The position numbers and the translations under genes are program-made. Under the pieces are notes generated by a model, which saw only the letters and a list, made by a program, of their open reading frames with translations, did no database searches and was not told the DNA's origin. A stretch of DNA of 64,000 nucleotides, from NCBI GenBank assembly GCA_008501765.1, contig QQUE01000008.1:186001-250000 (forward strand). The letters run 5' to 3'. The stretch comes from Calditrichota bacterium. Lineage in GTDB: Bacteria; Zhuqueibacterota; Zhuqueibacteria; Zhuqueibacterales; Geothermadaptataceae. Numbering within the stretch: position 1 is the stretch's first letter; every line of letters starts with the position of its first letter. This document shows positions 44,875 to 53,606 of the stretch, one piece after another.

Positions 44875-45896
44875 TTTTTATCATTTATCCATATCCCCTT
44901 GCCTTGATGGCAGTTTTTACACATCGGCGCCATCTGCTCAGCAGTGAGAAATTCCTTACGAAAGCGCGTGTATTTGTCGTTCCGCCATAGTTTTGTGAAA
45001 TTCTCTTGATTTAGATCACCCATGACGTGGGTTGCGTTTTTATCGAAGCAACATGGAACGACACGCCCATCCCAATTTATGAGTGAAGTGGTCCAGGGTC
45101 GCGGGCAAAAAAATGTACCTGATTTCTTGTTTTCCAGCCGATTTTCTGCAATTTTATAGCGCTTGAAATTTTCATTTTTGGGTAGCCATTCCACTGCATC
45201 TTCAAATGAATTGACCTGAATATTTTTAAAAAGTACGCGATCAACTTCCATATCCTGCCCCTGTTTTCGAATTATGTCTCGTGTGTGTTCATTGTATTTG
45301 TGAATCAGACATTGTAATAAAATATAAGGTGTTTTACTGTTGAATCGCTTTTTGGCCTCGACTAAATTTTTCACCGACTGCCGCACTTTTTCCAAATTGC
45401 CGTTTTGCCGGTATTTTGCATAACTTTCCTGATTAATACCATCGTAAGAAAGTATTAGCGAATCGAGGCCGGAATGAACTGTTTCTGCAGCAACTTTTGC
45501 TGACATATAATGCCCATTGGTGTTTGTGTTTGTGTAAATGCCCAATTTATTGGCAGCCCGGACGGCCGCTAAAAAATCGGGTGAGATGAACGGCTCTCCC
45601 TGATGATAAAATAAAATGAGCCACACTTTTTTGCCAATTTCATCTAATATTTTTTTGAACAGGTGCAGATCAAAGTTCCCCTTTTTCCGTTTCATGGCAC
45701 CATTGCCGGAATCACAAAGTGGACATTTAAGATTGCAGGAATTGGTCGGTTCGATCTGCAGAACAGGGGGAATGCCAAATGAAATAGCCTCTCTTTTTGT
45801 TGTTGATAAAATAAGCCCGGTCGCAACTTGAGAGAGATTGATCAACCTGGAGAAAGTCGTCTTCTGTAGAATTTTATGCCAGATTATTTCACGCAT
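44871..45896 (-). CDS. Radical SAM protein with SPASM-type C-terminal cluster
   Basis: The 341-residue enzyme has the radical SAM motif C-x3-C-x2-C in PTNSCNLKCPLCDSG (near residue 55) and a C-terminal Cys-rich SPASM-like region. The latter includes FFCPRPWTTSLINWDGRVVP, CCFDKN and the final MCKNCHQGKG. SPASM enzymes carry extra iron-sulfur clusters and often modify peptides or small substrates. Relatives of this sort also occur in envelope glycan and lipid clusters. Overlaps with both neighbours show tight co-translation, so its substrate probably belongs to this pathway. Confidence 0.85.
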   Translation of the reverse strand: MREIIWHKILQKTTFSRLINLSQVATGLILSTTKREAISFGIPPVLQIEPTNSCNLKCPLCDSGNGAMKRKKGNFDLHLFKKILDEIGKKVWLILFYHQGEPFISPDFLAAVRAANKLGIYTNTNTNGHYMSAKVAAETVHSGLDSLILSYDGINQESYAKYRQNGNLEKVRQSVKNLVEAKKRFNSKTPYILLQCLIHKYNEHTRDIIRKQGQDMEVDRVLFKNIQVNSFEDAVEWLPKNENFKRYKIAENRLENKKSGTFFCPRPWTTSLINWDGRVVPCCFDKNATHVMGDLNQENFTKLWRNDKYTRFRKEFLTAEQMAPMCKNCHQGKGIWINDKN

Positions 45897-47041
45897 GCGT
45901 CGATTTCTGAATTGTTATTTATATCCACTGGCCATTTGTCACCAGCCCGGTAAAAGACGATAAGTGAGATGACAGATAATAGTGGCGATAGAAAGAGCCA
46001 TATTATAAAATTTAAAGGAGAAAAGGAAGCCTTAGATTGGCGCAGGAAAAAACGAATCAGCCCCGCTTCTGCAGCAATGCGCAAAAAAGTGAGCCCCATG
46101 AAAATCAGCAGCACTTCCTCGGTGATGCTAAAAATTGGAAGAATTAACAGAAGAAATCCAACTACTTGGTAGATTCCAAATCCCACTGCTACCCGGAAAT
46201 GAAAATTTTTGGCAACGGAAACGTGTCGTCCCCGGCGCATTAAATAGCTATAAAATGTGGACGGTGCAAAACTATGCACATGTCCCGAAGGCTCGAAACA
46301 AAACCTGGCATGCAGTGGTTTAAAATTGTTCAATTTTTGAACAAGCAAATCATCGTCCCCGGAAATTATGTGGTTGAGTTTGGGCAGTGCTCTGGATTCG
46401 AGATACAGTTCGCGTTTTATGGCTATATTTCTTCCATTGGCCATAAATGGAAATCCGAGCCCAACACCTGCGGCGGCTGCCAGATTGTTTATCACGGCAT
46501 CGAATTGCGCCACCTTTTCTACCAGATTCATTTTTGATGCTTTGAGCGGCGCAAAGGCAATTACAATTTCGGTATTCGCTGTGAAATGTTCTGCCAGGGT
46601 ACGAAGCCATTTGGATTGCGGGAAACAGTCGGCATCGGTAAAAACCAAAATGGGATTTCTGGCTAAATTTGCTCCATGCCATAGCGCCTGCTTTTTCGGG
46701 CTTATTGCATCATTGCCCGCGAGTGAAATTAATTGGTAGCGGAAAGTGACATCCTGAAGACTTTTGTTCGCCAGGATTTCTGTATTATCCAAACAATTAT
46801 TGAGGACAAGTATGAGTTCAAAATTCTCATGGGGATATTCCTGATTTTGTAAAGCTGAAATAAGTCGACAGATATTTTGACTTTCGTTCCGTGCAGCGAT
46901 GATTATCGAAAAAGCAGGATTTTTTTGATACGGAGCGGGACAAATTTTGGACTTTTTTACACCTTGATAAATGAGGAAAATTAGACTGAACCAGATGATT
47001 GACAGGGCTGGGATTAAAAAAGCCAGAATCAAGGGAACCAT
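45884..47041 (-). CDS. Membrane GT2 glycosyltransferase
   Basis: The 385-residue protein has an N-terminal helix (LILAFLIPALSIIWFSLIF), a GT2 domain and C-terminal membrane helices (~290-365). Motifs are FSIIIAARNESQN, LNNCLDNTE in place of the usual DDxS, the metal site FTDADCFPQS, and SGDDDLLVQK. The QxxRW motif is not conserved (RRGRHVSVA instead). It starts 7 bases after the PAP2 gene ends and overlaps the radical SAM gene by 13 bases. Confidence 0.86.
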   Translation of the reverse strand: MVPLILAFLIPALSIIWFSLIFLIYQGVKKSKICPAPYQKNPAFSIIIAARNESQNICRLISALQNQEYPHENFELILVLNNCLDNTEILANKSLQDVTFRYQLISLAGNDAISPKKQALWHGANLARNPILVFTDADCFPQSKWLRTLAEHFTANTEIVIAFAPLKASKMNLVEKVAQFDAVINNLAAAAGVGLGFPFMANGRNIAIKRELYLESRALPKLNHIISGDDDLLVQKLNNFKPLHARFCFEPSGHVHSFAPSTFYSYLMRRGRHVSVAKNFHFRVAVGFGIYQVVGFLLLILPIFSITEEVLLIFMGLTFLRIAAEAGLIRFFLRQSKASFSPLNFIIWLFLSPLLSVISLIVFYRAGDKWPVDINNNSEIDACVK

Positions 47042-47048
47042 ATGACAG

Positions 47049-47921
47049 CTAAATCTGAACTAAAATATTAAAACCCAGACTATTTTTTTCAAGGAGGGGA
47101 TAGATGAATACGGAATTACGCTTTTTGTTTTCTGCAGAGTTAAAATAACTCACGGTTGCTTTGCCCGCCAGATAGCCCAAAAGCGCACCACCGACAATAT
47201 CGGAAAAATAATGGCCTTCCCGTGCCATGCGCGAATAGCCGACTGCCGCACCAAAAATGTAGAATGGCACCGCGTATTTTTGTCCGTGTTGATGCGCGAT
47301 CACGCTTGCGATGCTAAAATTGCCGGCCGCATGCATGGAGGGGTAGGACGGTAGACGGGTGAATGGGGGGATTTTTACCTCAAGGTTCGAATTCTGAAAA
47401 GGCTTAAATGTGTGGTTATTGTCAGAGTATTGCGGTCGTTGCCGACCAATTGCATACCAGGCGATGGAACCGATTAAATTGGCACTCACTTCAGCGATGA
47501 TAATATTCCGGCCAGTACGAATGACTCCTTTGTTCCTCGAAATGAGGCCGGTTGAAAGCACGCCGAACCAGAGAAAATCATTGACTTGTTTGCCCAGTTT
47601 GTCAAGTTTTTCTGCTTGACTCGAGATCGGTTGCTCTCGAACAATGTATGAATCAATACGATTATCGAACGCATAGGCAATAGCCGTTCCGGCAACAATA
47701 GCTGCCTGCAAATTTTTGTTTGTGAGCGAAAACATCTTCTTTTCGGTCTGCCATATCCATTTAACCGGGCTGAAAAACCATGAGATTTTAGATGGACGAT
47801 GTTGAAAAGCTGAATCCGTTTCTTGTGCGCGAACTGCGTCAAGGCTGGCCAAGGTGGTCAGGAAAAATACAAGATATATTATGTGAATGGTTTGAAAATT
47901 CAATGGTTTAACCATGTTCAT
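47049..47921 (-). CDS. PAP2-family lipid phosphatase
   Basis: The 290-residue protein has a signal/TM start (IIYLVFFLTTLASLDAVRAQ) and a PAP2 domain in the C-terminal half. The three phosphatase motifs are visible: GRQRPQYSD, YPSMHAAGN (catalytic His) and SRMAREGHYFSDIVGG (second catalytic His). The active site should face the periplasm. In this setting it probably dephosphorylates undecaprenyl pyrophosphate or a lipid-linked sugar phosphate. It is the first gene of the eight-gene operon. Confidence 0.88.
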   Translation of the reverse strand: MNMVKPLNFQTIHIIYLVFFLTTLASLDAVRAQETDSAFQHRPSKISWFFSPVKWIWQTEKKMFSLTNKNLQAAIVAGTAIAYAFDNRIDSYIVREQPISSQAEKLDKLGKQVNDFLWFGVLSTGLISRNKGVIRTGRNIIIAEVSANLIGSIAWYAIGRQRPQYSDNNHTFKPFQNSNLEVKIPPFTRLPSYPSMHAAGNFSIASVIAHQHGQKYAVPFYIFGAAVGYSRMAREGHYFSDIVGGALLGYLAGKATVSYFNSAENKKRNSVFIYPLLEKNSLGFNILVQI

Positions 47922-47987
47922 TTAAGGATTCACAAGTTGTATATTTTCAATAAATAAAAATGGGTGAATAAAACAAGGATAAAAAAT

Positions 47988-48025
47988 AAAAGGGATATGG
48001 TGCGCGATCCATATCCCTTTTCTTT
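47988..48025. terminator. Strong bidirectional-looking hairpin
   Basis: AAAAGGGATATGG, an 8-base loop and CCATATCCCTTTT form a perfect 13-bp stem with T-rich sequence on both strands. It lies upstream of the PAP2 gene, so it does not end a called gene. It may end a short minus-strand transcript from the region to its right, or act in the leader. Confidence 0.6.
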
Positions 48026-48957
48026 GGGTAGGTGTCCTAAATTGGGGTTTAGGATGGAATGGAGTCTTTTAAAGCATCGGAAGGAGGATGCTTCTCACCC
48101 TATTCCCGTAAATCCCGCAAGTTGCAAATCAGGTTGAAAGGAATAACAGGTTAGGATAAAAATTTTGAAGAGTTGTAGTTCGTGTTGTTATGCTTAGAGA
48201 TAGATAAAGCCAAGGTGTGTGTGCTGGGAGAAAGTCAAAAGGCTCAATCAATCCTTGATTTTCATGTTGTGAAGCTAAGCCAATCCTTGGCTTAAGTTGT
48301 GTAATCTCTCGTTCTTCAAATCCTAAAAGTATCAGGATGAGAATTGCCTGATTATTAGCACTTACCATGCCAAAACAATATGTGCTAACCTGTTTGTATT
48401 TCTTGAGTTCAAAGTTTAATCATCATACTAAAGATAACTAAATTCAATGGTGAAAAATGTTAAATGAAAAATGTATTTTGTTGAGACAGTGTATCACGCA
48501 TGTACGATTTTTGACTACTTAAAATTGCAAGTGGTATATTTTAAATCAACCAGCCCGATTTCCCTTTTGGTGAACAAAAATAGTCACAATCTATAATCAC
48601 TTTAAATAATGGATTCTAATGTATTTCTTCTGTAAGCGACATAGTAAGACCGCGTTGCTGATATTTCATGGAATAATTAGATGCCGCCATCGTATTGTAC
48701 CTCAACATATTGTTTTTATTGAAAAATATTTTATAAAAGTTGAATTTATTATTTTTTATTTATACTCTTTATTGGCTTGTGTTTTGCAAACGAAACTTAG
48801 AATACAGGTTTTTTCAGGGTGCATCTTGATTTAATGGGCTGAGGATGATTCCCGAGTTAAATTGAACATTATTATGAGTTTGATCGTTCTATGGAATGAG
48901 ATTGCTTCTGAATTTCAATCTGCAGATGGTATGGGAAAAAGGTTTGAGGAGTATTTA
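48026..48957. other. 0.9-kb region with hairpins, no convincing gene
   Basis: A 10-bp inverted pair AACAGGTTAG (48145) / CTAACCTGTT (48385) bounds a 250-bp segment. Inside it are two look-alike hairpins, AATCAATCCTTGATT and AAGCCAATCCTTGGCTT. It could be a mobile remnant or a transcribed RNA ending at the 47988 hairpin. The track ORFs at 48129 (minus) and 48619 (plus) lack ribosome sites and families. Confidence 0.4.
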
Positions 48958-49581
48958 ATGCGCGATAAGTTTCGATTCAGGATGATGTTTCCGATTACAA
49001 TTTTAGCTGGTACCTTTATTTTACAAAGCTGTTTGCAACCAAAACCAAGCTACACAAATCATGAGCGCAAACTGAGCCGGGATTCTCACTCAATGGTAAA
49101 ATATAAGGATGGCGACCAGGGTGTGGTGGGGGCCTCCGGGCAAAGTGTTGGAGAAATTGAAGGGGATCAATATGCACTGAGCTCATCGATGGTGGCTCGA
49201 AACTTGGCGACGGAGTTGCGTCCTTTCCTCAATACCCCTTATAAATATGGCGGCGAATCACCGCAAGGGGCAGATTGTTCCGGGCTGGTTAAAAAAGTGT
49301 TTGAAAACGGCTTTGATATTTCTTTACCGCACAAGGCATCGTACCAATATGCGCTCGGACGCTCAATTGCTGCAAATCGACTTATCGCAGGCGATCTTGT
49401 CTTTTTCTACGAGAAGCGGAATCGAAATATTGGACATGTTGGCATTTATCTGGGCCAGCGACGATTTATCCATTCGATGTCAAAAAGAGGCGTCGTCATC
49501 TCGAATTTGCATGAAGGTTATTGGAAAAAATATTATGCCGGCGCCCGACGAATATTCGGCACAGTTAACACTAAAAATTAG
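48958..49581 (+). CDS. NlpC/P60 peptidoglycan endopeptidase lipoprotein
   Basis: The 207-residue protein is a likely lipoprotein (signal ending in TFILQSCLQ, lipobox Cys near residue 23) with a C-terminal NlpC/P60 domain. The catalytic Cys107 is in GADCSGLVKKV and the His160 in GHVGIYLGQRRFIHS. It would cut D-Glu-meso-DAP type bonds in the peptidoglycan stem during growth or turnover. The ATG at 48958 has GAGGAG 6 bases upstream and starts the signal peptide; the track start at 48862 adds 32 residues with no such features. Confidence 0.9.
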   Translation: MRDKFRFRMMFPITILAGTFILQSCLQPKPSYTNHERKLSRDSHSMVKYKDGDQGVVGASGQSVGEIEGDQYALSSSMVARNLATELRPFLNTPYKYGGESPQGADCSGLVKKVFENGFDISLPHKASYQYALGRSIAANRLIAGDLVFFYEKRNRNIGHVGIYLGQRRFIHSMSKRGVVISNLHEGYWKKYYAGARRIFGTVNTKN

Positions 49582-49714
49582 ACATTGGTGAAATAAGCCT
49601 ATTATTTCTCCGGAAATAAAGTGTTCCTTTAATATAAAATTTGTATTTTTACGAAAATAAATTCATCTGCAATAAAACGGCAGCTTATTTTCAGGTCCAA
49701 AATACAGGTTTGAA

Positions 49715-51139
49715 TTGAAAAAAGGAACAGAACTCGAGTTAGAAATAGAATCACTCGCCTTTGGGGCGGAGGGAGTTGCCCGCCATGAAGGCGTCGTTAT
49801 TTTTGTCCGCGGCGGGTTGCCAGGGCAGCGAATTCGCGCCCGGATTTTACGCAAAAGAAAAGGGCTGCATAGCGGGCAAATATTAGAGATTCTCAGGCCA
49901 TCCCCCGATCAAATTGAACCCCACTGTTCTCATTTTGGCGAATGCGGTGGTTGTGCCATACAAAATTATGACTACCAGGCACAACTTGCTCAAAAACGAC
50001 AGCAAGTTTTTGACACCCTCTCCCGTCTGGGAAAATTCACAGATATCAATATCCCACCCGTGATGCCTTCCCCGGATGTCTTTTTTTACCGCAATAAAAT
50101 GGAATTTACTTTTAGCCGGCTTCGCTGGTTTTCAAAACGGGAATTTGAAAACCCGGGCTTGAGTTTGCGCAAAGATTTTGCATTGGGCATGAACGTCAAA
50201 GGATTCTACAACAAAACGTTACAAATTGAGAATTGTGTCCTGCAAAGTGAATTTACCAACAATGTATGCCGAATCGCTTCGCAGTTTTGTCTCGATTCAA
50301 AATTACGACCCTACACAACGATAGATCACACGGGTTTTTGGCGATTTTTAGTCGTACGCGAAGGGAAAAATACCGGCGAAAGTCTTGTGAATTTAGTGAC
50401 AGCGGAAGGTGGTGAAGCAGGACGGAGGGAAGTTGATCGACTGGGTGAGAAATTGCGGGAGGAATTGCCCCAATTAACCACAGTCGTGCATTCGATTAAT
50501 AAAACCAAGGCACAAGTTGCTATCGGAGATGCGTATCGAATTGTGCACGGACCGGGTTATATTTACGACTGTTTGGGTAAATTTAATTACAGGATTTCCG
50601 CAAACTCCTTTTTTCAAACCAACACCCGCGGCGCAGAAAAACTCTACGAACAAGTTGAAAAATATGCTGATTTGACAGGAAATGAAACTGTCTGTGATTT
50701 TTATTGCGGCGCTGGCTCAATCGGGATTTATCTCAGTAAAAAAGCCAAAAAAGTGGTCGGAGTGGAAATCATCCCACAGGCGATTGAAGATGCGAAATCC
50801 AATGCTGAGTTAAATAATGTGAAAAATTGTGAATTTTATTGTGGCGATCTTAAAGATACGTTATTACAGCAAAAACAGCTCTTTTCAGATGCAGCACCTG
50901 ATGTCGTCATTTTGGATCCACCGCGCGTTGGATTGCATCACAAAGTTGTGGCTGAGGTCATCGCATTGAAGCCGAAACGCATCGTTTATGTTTCATGTAA
51001 TCCGGCTACATTCGCCCGCGATGCGCGTATTTTTTGTGAAAACGGTTATGTTCTCTCCCGAACACAGCCTGTGGATATGTTTCCACATACGGCGCACATT
51101 GAATTAGTGAACCGATTCGATTTAGTGGACCAGAATTAA
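49715..51139 (+). CDS. rlmD: 23S rRNA (uracil-C5)-methyltransferase RlmD/RumA family
   Basis: The 474-residue enzyme has an N-terminal TRAM domain (ELELEIESLAFGAEGVARHE), a 4Fe-4S cysteine set (CSHFGECGGCAIQNYDYQ) and a SAM methyltransferase domain. That domain has VCDFYCGAGSIGIYL, LDPPRVGLH and the catalytic nucleophile in VYVSCNPATFARD. It methylates C5 of a uridine in 23S rRNA, or in tRNA for paralogues. The TTG start at 49715 is the only reasonable one before the TRAM domain and has a weak AGG site. It forms a tight operon with the two small RNA-binding proteins below. Confidence 0.92.
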   Translation: MKKGTELELEIESLAFGAEGVARHEGVVIFVRGGLPGQRIRARILRKRKGLHSGQILEILRPSPDQIEPHCSHFGECGGCAIQNYDYQAQLAQKRQQVFDTLSRLGKFTDINIPPVMPSPDVFFYRNKMEFTFSRLRWFSKREFENPGLSLRKDFALGMNVKGFYNKTLQIENCVLQSEFTNNVCRIASQFCLDSKLRPYTTIDHTGFWRFLVVREGKNTGESLVNLVTAEGGEAGRREVDRLGEKLREELPQLTTVVHSINKTKAQVAIGDAYRIVHGPGYIYDCLGKFNYRISANSFFQTNTRGAEKLYEQVEKYADLTGNETVCDFYCGAGSIGIYLSKKAKKVVGVEIIPQAIEDAKSNAELNNVKNCEFYCGDLKDTLLQQKQLFSDAAPDVVILDPPRVGLHHKVVAEVIALKPKRIVYVSCNPATFARDARIFCENGYVLSRTQPVDMFPHTAHIELVNRFDLVDQN

Positions 51140-51140
51140 A

Positions 51141-51425
51141 ATGAGTCCACAAGTAGTAAAATCTCGCCATGTCCCGATGCGCACCTGTATTGGCTGCGGC
51201 CAAAAGCAGGAAAAAAAAGCGCTCTTGCGATTTGTACTCGACCCTGAAGAATCACTGGAACTCGATTTATCTCAGAAAAAATCCGGCCGTGGTGCCTATT
51301 TGTGTAAGCAGCTTTCCTGCGCGAATCAAGCAGTCAGGGGTAAAAAACTGCACCGGGCTTTTCGCAAAAATTTAAATTTGGCAGTTTACGAACAATTGTT
51401 GGGATATTTTAAATCTGATGAATGA
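51141..51425 (+). CDS. ylxR: YlxR family RNA-binding protein (RnpM-like)
   Basis: The 94-residue protein has the YlxR signature PMRTCIGCGQKQEKKALLRF followed by GRGAYLCKQ. Family members bind RNA; the Bacillus protein associates with RNase P. In most bacteria ylxR lies between nusA and infB; here it follows rlmD by a single base. It overlaps the next gene by 8 bases. Confidence 0.9.
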   Translation: MSPQVVKSRHVPMRTCIGCGQKQEKKALLRFVLDPEESLELDLSQKKSGRGAYLCKQLSCANQAVRGKKLHRAFRKNLNLAVYEQLLGYFKSDE

Positions 51426-51738
51426 AGCAAAAATTAAAACACTGCTCGGCCTGGCCATTCGTGCACGGAAATTGGCAATCGGCGCCTCTGCAGTGGATGC
51501 TAATTTACGCAAAAGAGCCGTGCATCTGATCCTTTTAGCCAATGATGCAGGGGCAAATACTGAACGGAAAGTGCGGGCTCTCCTCGAAACACTGCAGTTT
51601 AAGTGCCCAATTATTCAATATAAAACCAAAGATGAAATCGGCGCCATTTTAAATCGCACCGACGTTTCAGTTGTTGGAATTTTAGATGAGAATTTTGCTG
51701 CGGGGATCGCCATGCACGCGAAGGCAGATGAGAAGTAA
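51418..51738 (+). CDS. L7Ae/YlxQ-family ribosome-associated protein
   Basis: The 106-residue protein has the L7Ae/L30e-like fold typical of YlxQ: KTLLGLAIRARKLAIGASAV at the start, ILLANDAGANTERKV in the middle, and a VVGILDENFAAGI strand at the end. Such proteins bind kink-turn RNA. It is translationally coupled to ylxR, the usual partner, but both are detached from the nusA-infB operon. Confidence 0.85.
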   Translation: MNEAKIKTLLGLAIRARKLAIGASAVDANLRKRAVHLILLANDAGANTERKVRALLETLQFKCPIIQYKTKDEIGAILNRTDVSVVGILDENFAAGIAMHAKADEK

Positions 51739-51802
51739 TGAAACTGATAAGAACTAACCTATTGTGCAAAATTAAAGAAGTCCATTTAAAATTTCCAAAT
51801 TT

Positions 51803-51881
51803 TGTCATCCCCAAATGCGTTTATTGGGGATCCAGTGATTGTACAAATATGGATTCCCGCTAAATACTTGCGGGAATGACA
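51803..51881. repeat. REP-like palindromic repeat
   Basis: TGTCAT at the left and ATGACA at the right enclose two hairpins, CCCCAA...TTGGGG and ATTCCCGC...GCGGGAAT. The form tgtcat-CCCC...GGATTCCCGC...GCGGGAATGACA is a common style of dispersed bacterial palindrome. It lies in the convergent gap between the L7Ae gene and the redox operon. Confidence 0.6.
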
Positions 51882-51944
51882 GGACGAGGATACAAAAAGG
51901 GTAAATAAAATCAACGAGTAAAATTTAATATTTCTAATTATTTA

Positions 51945-53597
51945 TCAGGCTTTTTTCTTCAATAATATTTGATTATTCTTCGCCCGGCTCTCGCCGATGC
52001 TTTTCACCTGGATAGCAGGCTCAACCTGAATCGGGCAGGCATGTTCACAGGCGCCACAGCCGATACAACGCTCCGGATCCACAAACGGGCGTTGCACTTC
52101 CGCCATCTTCCCATTGCTGTCCACGACCAATTCTTTTTGCAAATATATTGCTTTTGGTGATGTCGGGCACCATTCTTCGCACACGATGCAGGGTTTGGCC
52201 ATCGCCCACGGCAGACAGCGGCCACGATCATAAAAGGCAGTCCCTAATTTGACCGGATCCGCAACAGACTTGCCAGCAGAATCGACCCCCATTTTTTCAT
52301 TTTGAGATATTTCCCAAATGGCGCCTGTCGGGCACACTTCACCACAGAGGACGCAACTGGGCTCGCAATAGCCAATTTGTGGAACCAAAATCGGGCTCCA
52401 AATTCCCTCCAAGCCAGCTTCCATAAAAGTTGGATGCAGGGCATTGTTGGGGCATACTTTCATGCATTCACCACAGCGGATGCAACGCTCAAGAAAATGT
52501 TTCTCATCCAATGAGCCGGGTGGGCGAATGAGGTTTTTATTTGGCGCTGCATTGAGACTTGTTGAACTGCGTAACAACGGCAACGTCAGTGCGCCGGCAG
52601 CGATGCTGGTCATTATTTTTCTACGCTTCAAGTCCGGTTTCACGACCGTCGTTTGCGTTTGTGGAAAGAATGTAAATATCATTTCGTTGTCAGGGCAGGA
52701 GGGAATGCAATTGAAGCACAGGTGGCATTCACTTTTTCGCCATTTCAAGCCAATTTTCGGATCATCACCACCCTGGCAGTGGAGCTGACAGATATTGCAA
52801 TCGCTGCATTTTGTCGATTTTTTTTCTAACCCAAGAATAGCCCAGCGCGAAAACACACCCAACAAGGCGCCGAGTGGACACAAAGCCCGGCACCAAAAAC
52901 GGGTTATTCGCAGGTTTAATACCATGATCGTCACAAAGATGAGTCCGATAAACACAGCTTGCTGAAAGTGCACTAATTTAAAACTCATTATTGAATTTTT
53001 GAGTACAAATTGCAGGCCGTTTCCTGCTGATTGCAACAATTTTATTTCTGAATTATGCAATGTCTGCAAAATTGCATTAAGCCCGAAATTGAGCGTCGGC
53101 AACACGGCGACTGAGAATGATCGCACCGTAAGTGAAATTGGATCGACAATTCCGGCAATCTGACTGCCAAACAAAGCGGCAAGCAAAACAGCGATGAGAA
53201 TATAATATTTTGTCGTTTGCCATTTTTTATAACGATTCGACTCGATTCTTTTTTTGCCGAGTTTGCTTTCCGATTTCAGGCTGCCGAAAAAGTGGTTTAA
53301 TGAACCCAATGGACAAATCCAGCCACAAAAAAATCGTCCTAAAAAAAATGTTGGGATGATTATAATTAAGCTGAAAATAAGGCTGCGATAAAGTGTGTGC
53401 GTTGAAATTGCATTGGCAAGCGCAATAAATGGATCAATTTCAAGAAAAATAGAAACAGGGAAGGGCAGGTTTATTTCGGTTTCCTTCGAGTCGAGTGCTC
53501 CCTGAAATTCTGTATTGATCAACAAAAACAGGAAGAGTACAAAAAAGAAAATCTGTGAAGCACGCCGGAGCTTGACAACCGTCTGTATTTTCATCAA
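51945..53597 (-). CDS. Membrane polyferredoxin (NapH/CcoG-like) with multiple 4Fe-4S clusters
   Basis: The 550-residue protein has about five membrane helices in its first 240 residues, with FFCGWICPLGS and CRALCPLGAL motifs typical of NapH-type quinol-interacting proteins. It then carries several 4Fe-4S sites, including CSDCNICQLHC, CHLCFNCIPSC, CIRCGECMKVC, CVLCGEVCP, CIVCEEWCP and CIGCGACEHAC. It should move electrons between the quinone pool and periplasmic or cytoplasmic partners. It is the last gene of a minus-strand operon, 9 bases after the DUF362 gene. Confidence 0.9.
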   Translation of the reverse strand: MMKIQTVVKLRRASQIFFFVLFLFLLINTEFQGALDSKETEINLPFPVSIFLEIDPFIALANAISTHTLYRSLIFSLIIIIPTFFLGRFFCGWICPLGSLNHFFGSLKSESKLGKKRIESNRYKKWQTTKYYILIAVLLAALFGSQIAGIVDPISLTVRSFSVAVLPTLNFGLNAILQTLHNSEIKLLQSAGNGLQFVLKNSIMSFKLVHFQQAVFIGLIFVTIMVLNLRITRFWCRALCPLGALLGVFSRWAILGLEKKSTKCSDCNICQLHCQGGDDPKIGLKWRKSECHLCFNCIPSCPDNEMIFTFFPQTQTTVVKPDLKRRKIMTSIAAGALTLPLLRSSTSLNAAPNKNLIRPPGSLDEKHFLERCIRCGECMKVCPNNALHPTFMEAGLEGIWSPILVPQIGYCEPSCVLCGEVCPTGAIWEISQNEKMGVDSAGKSVADPVKLGTAFYDRGRCLPWAMAKPCIVCEEWCPTSPKAIYLQKELVVDSNGKMAEVQRPFVDPERCIGCGACEHACPIQVEPAIQVKSIGESRAKNNQILLKKKA

Positions 53598-53606
53598 CCA
53601 AAACCC

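Noticed and set aside
48129-48368. 79-residue minus-strand ORF
   Set aside because: It lies across hairpins in a likely non-coding repeat, and its sequence resembles no family.
48619-48834. 71-residue ORF
   Set aside because: AT-rich chance ORF with no ribosome site, and unlike the codon use of neighbours.
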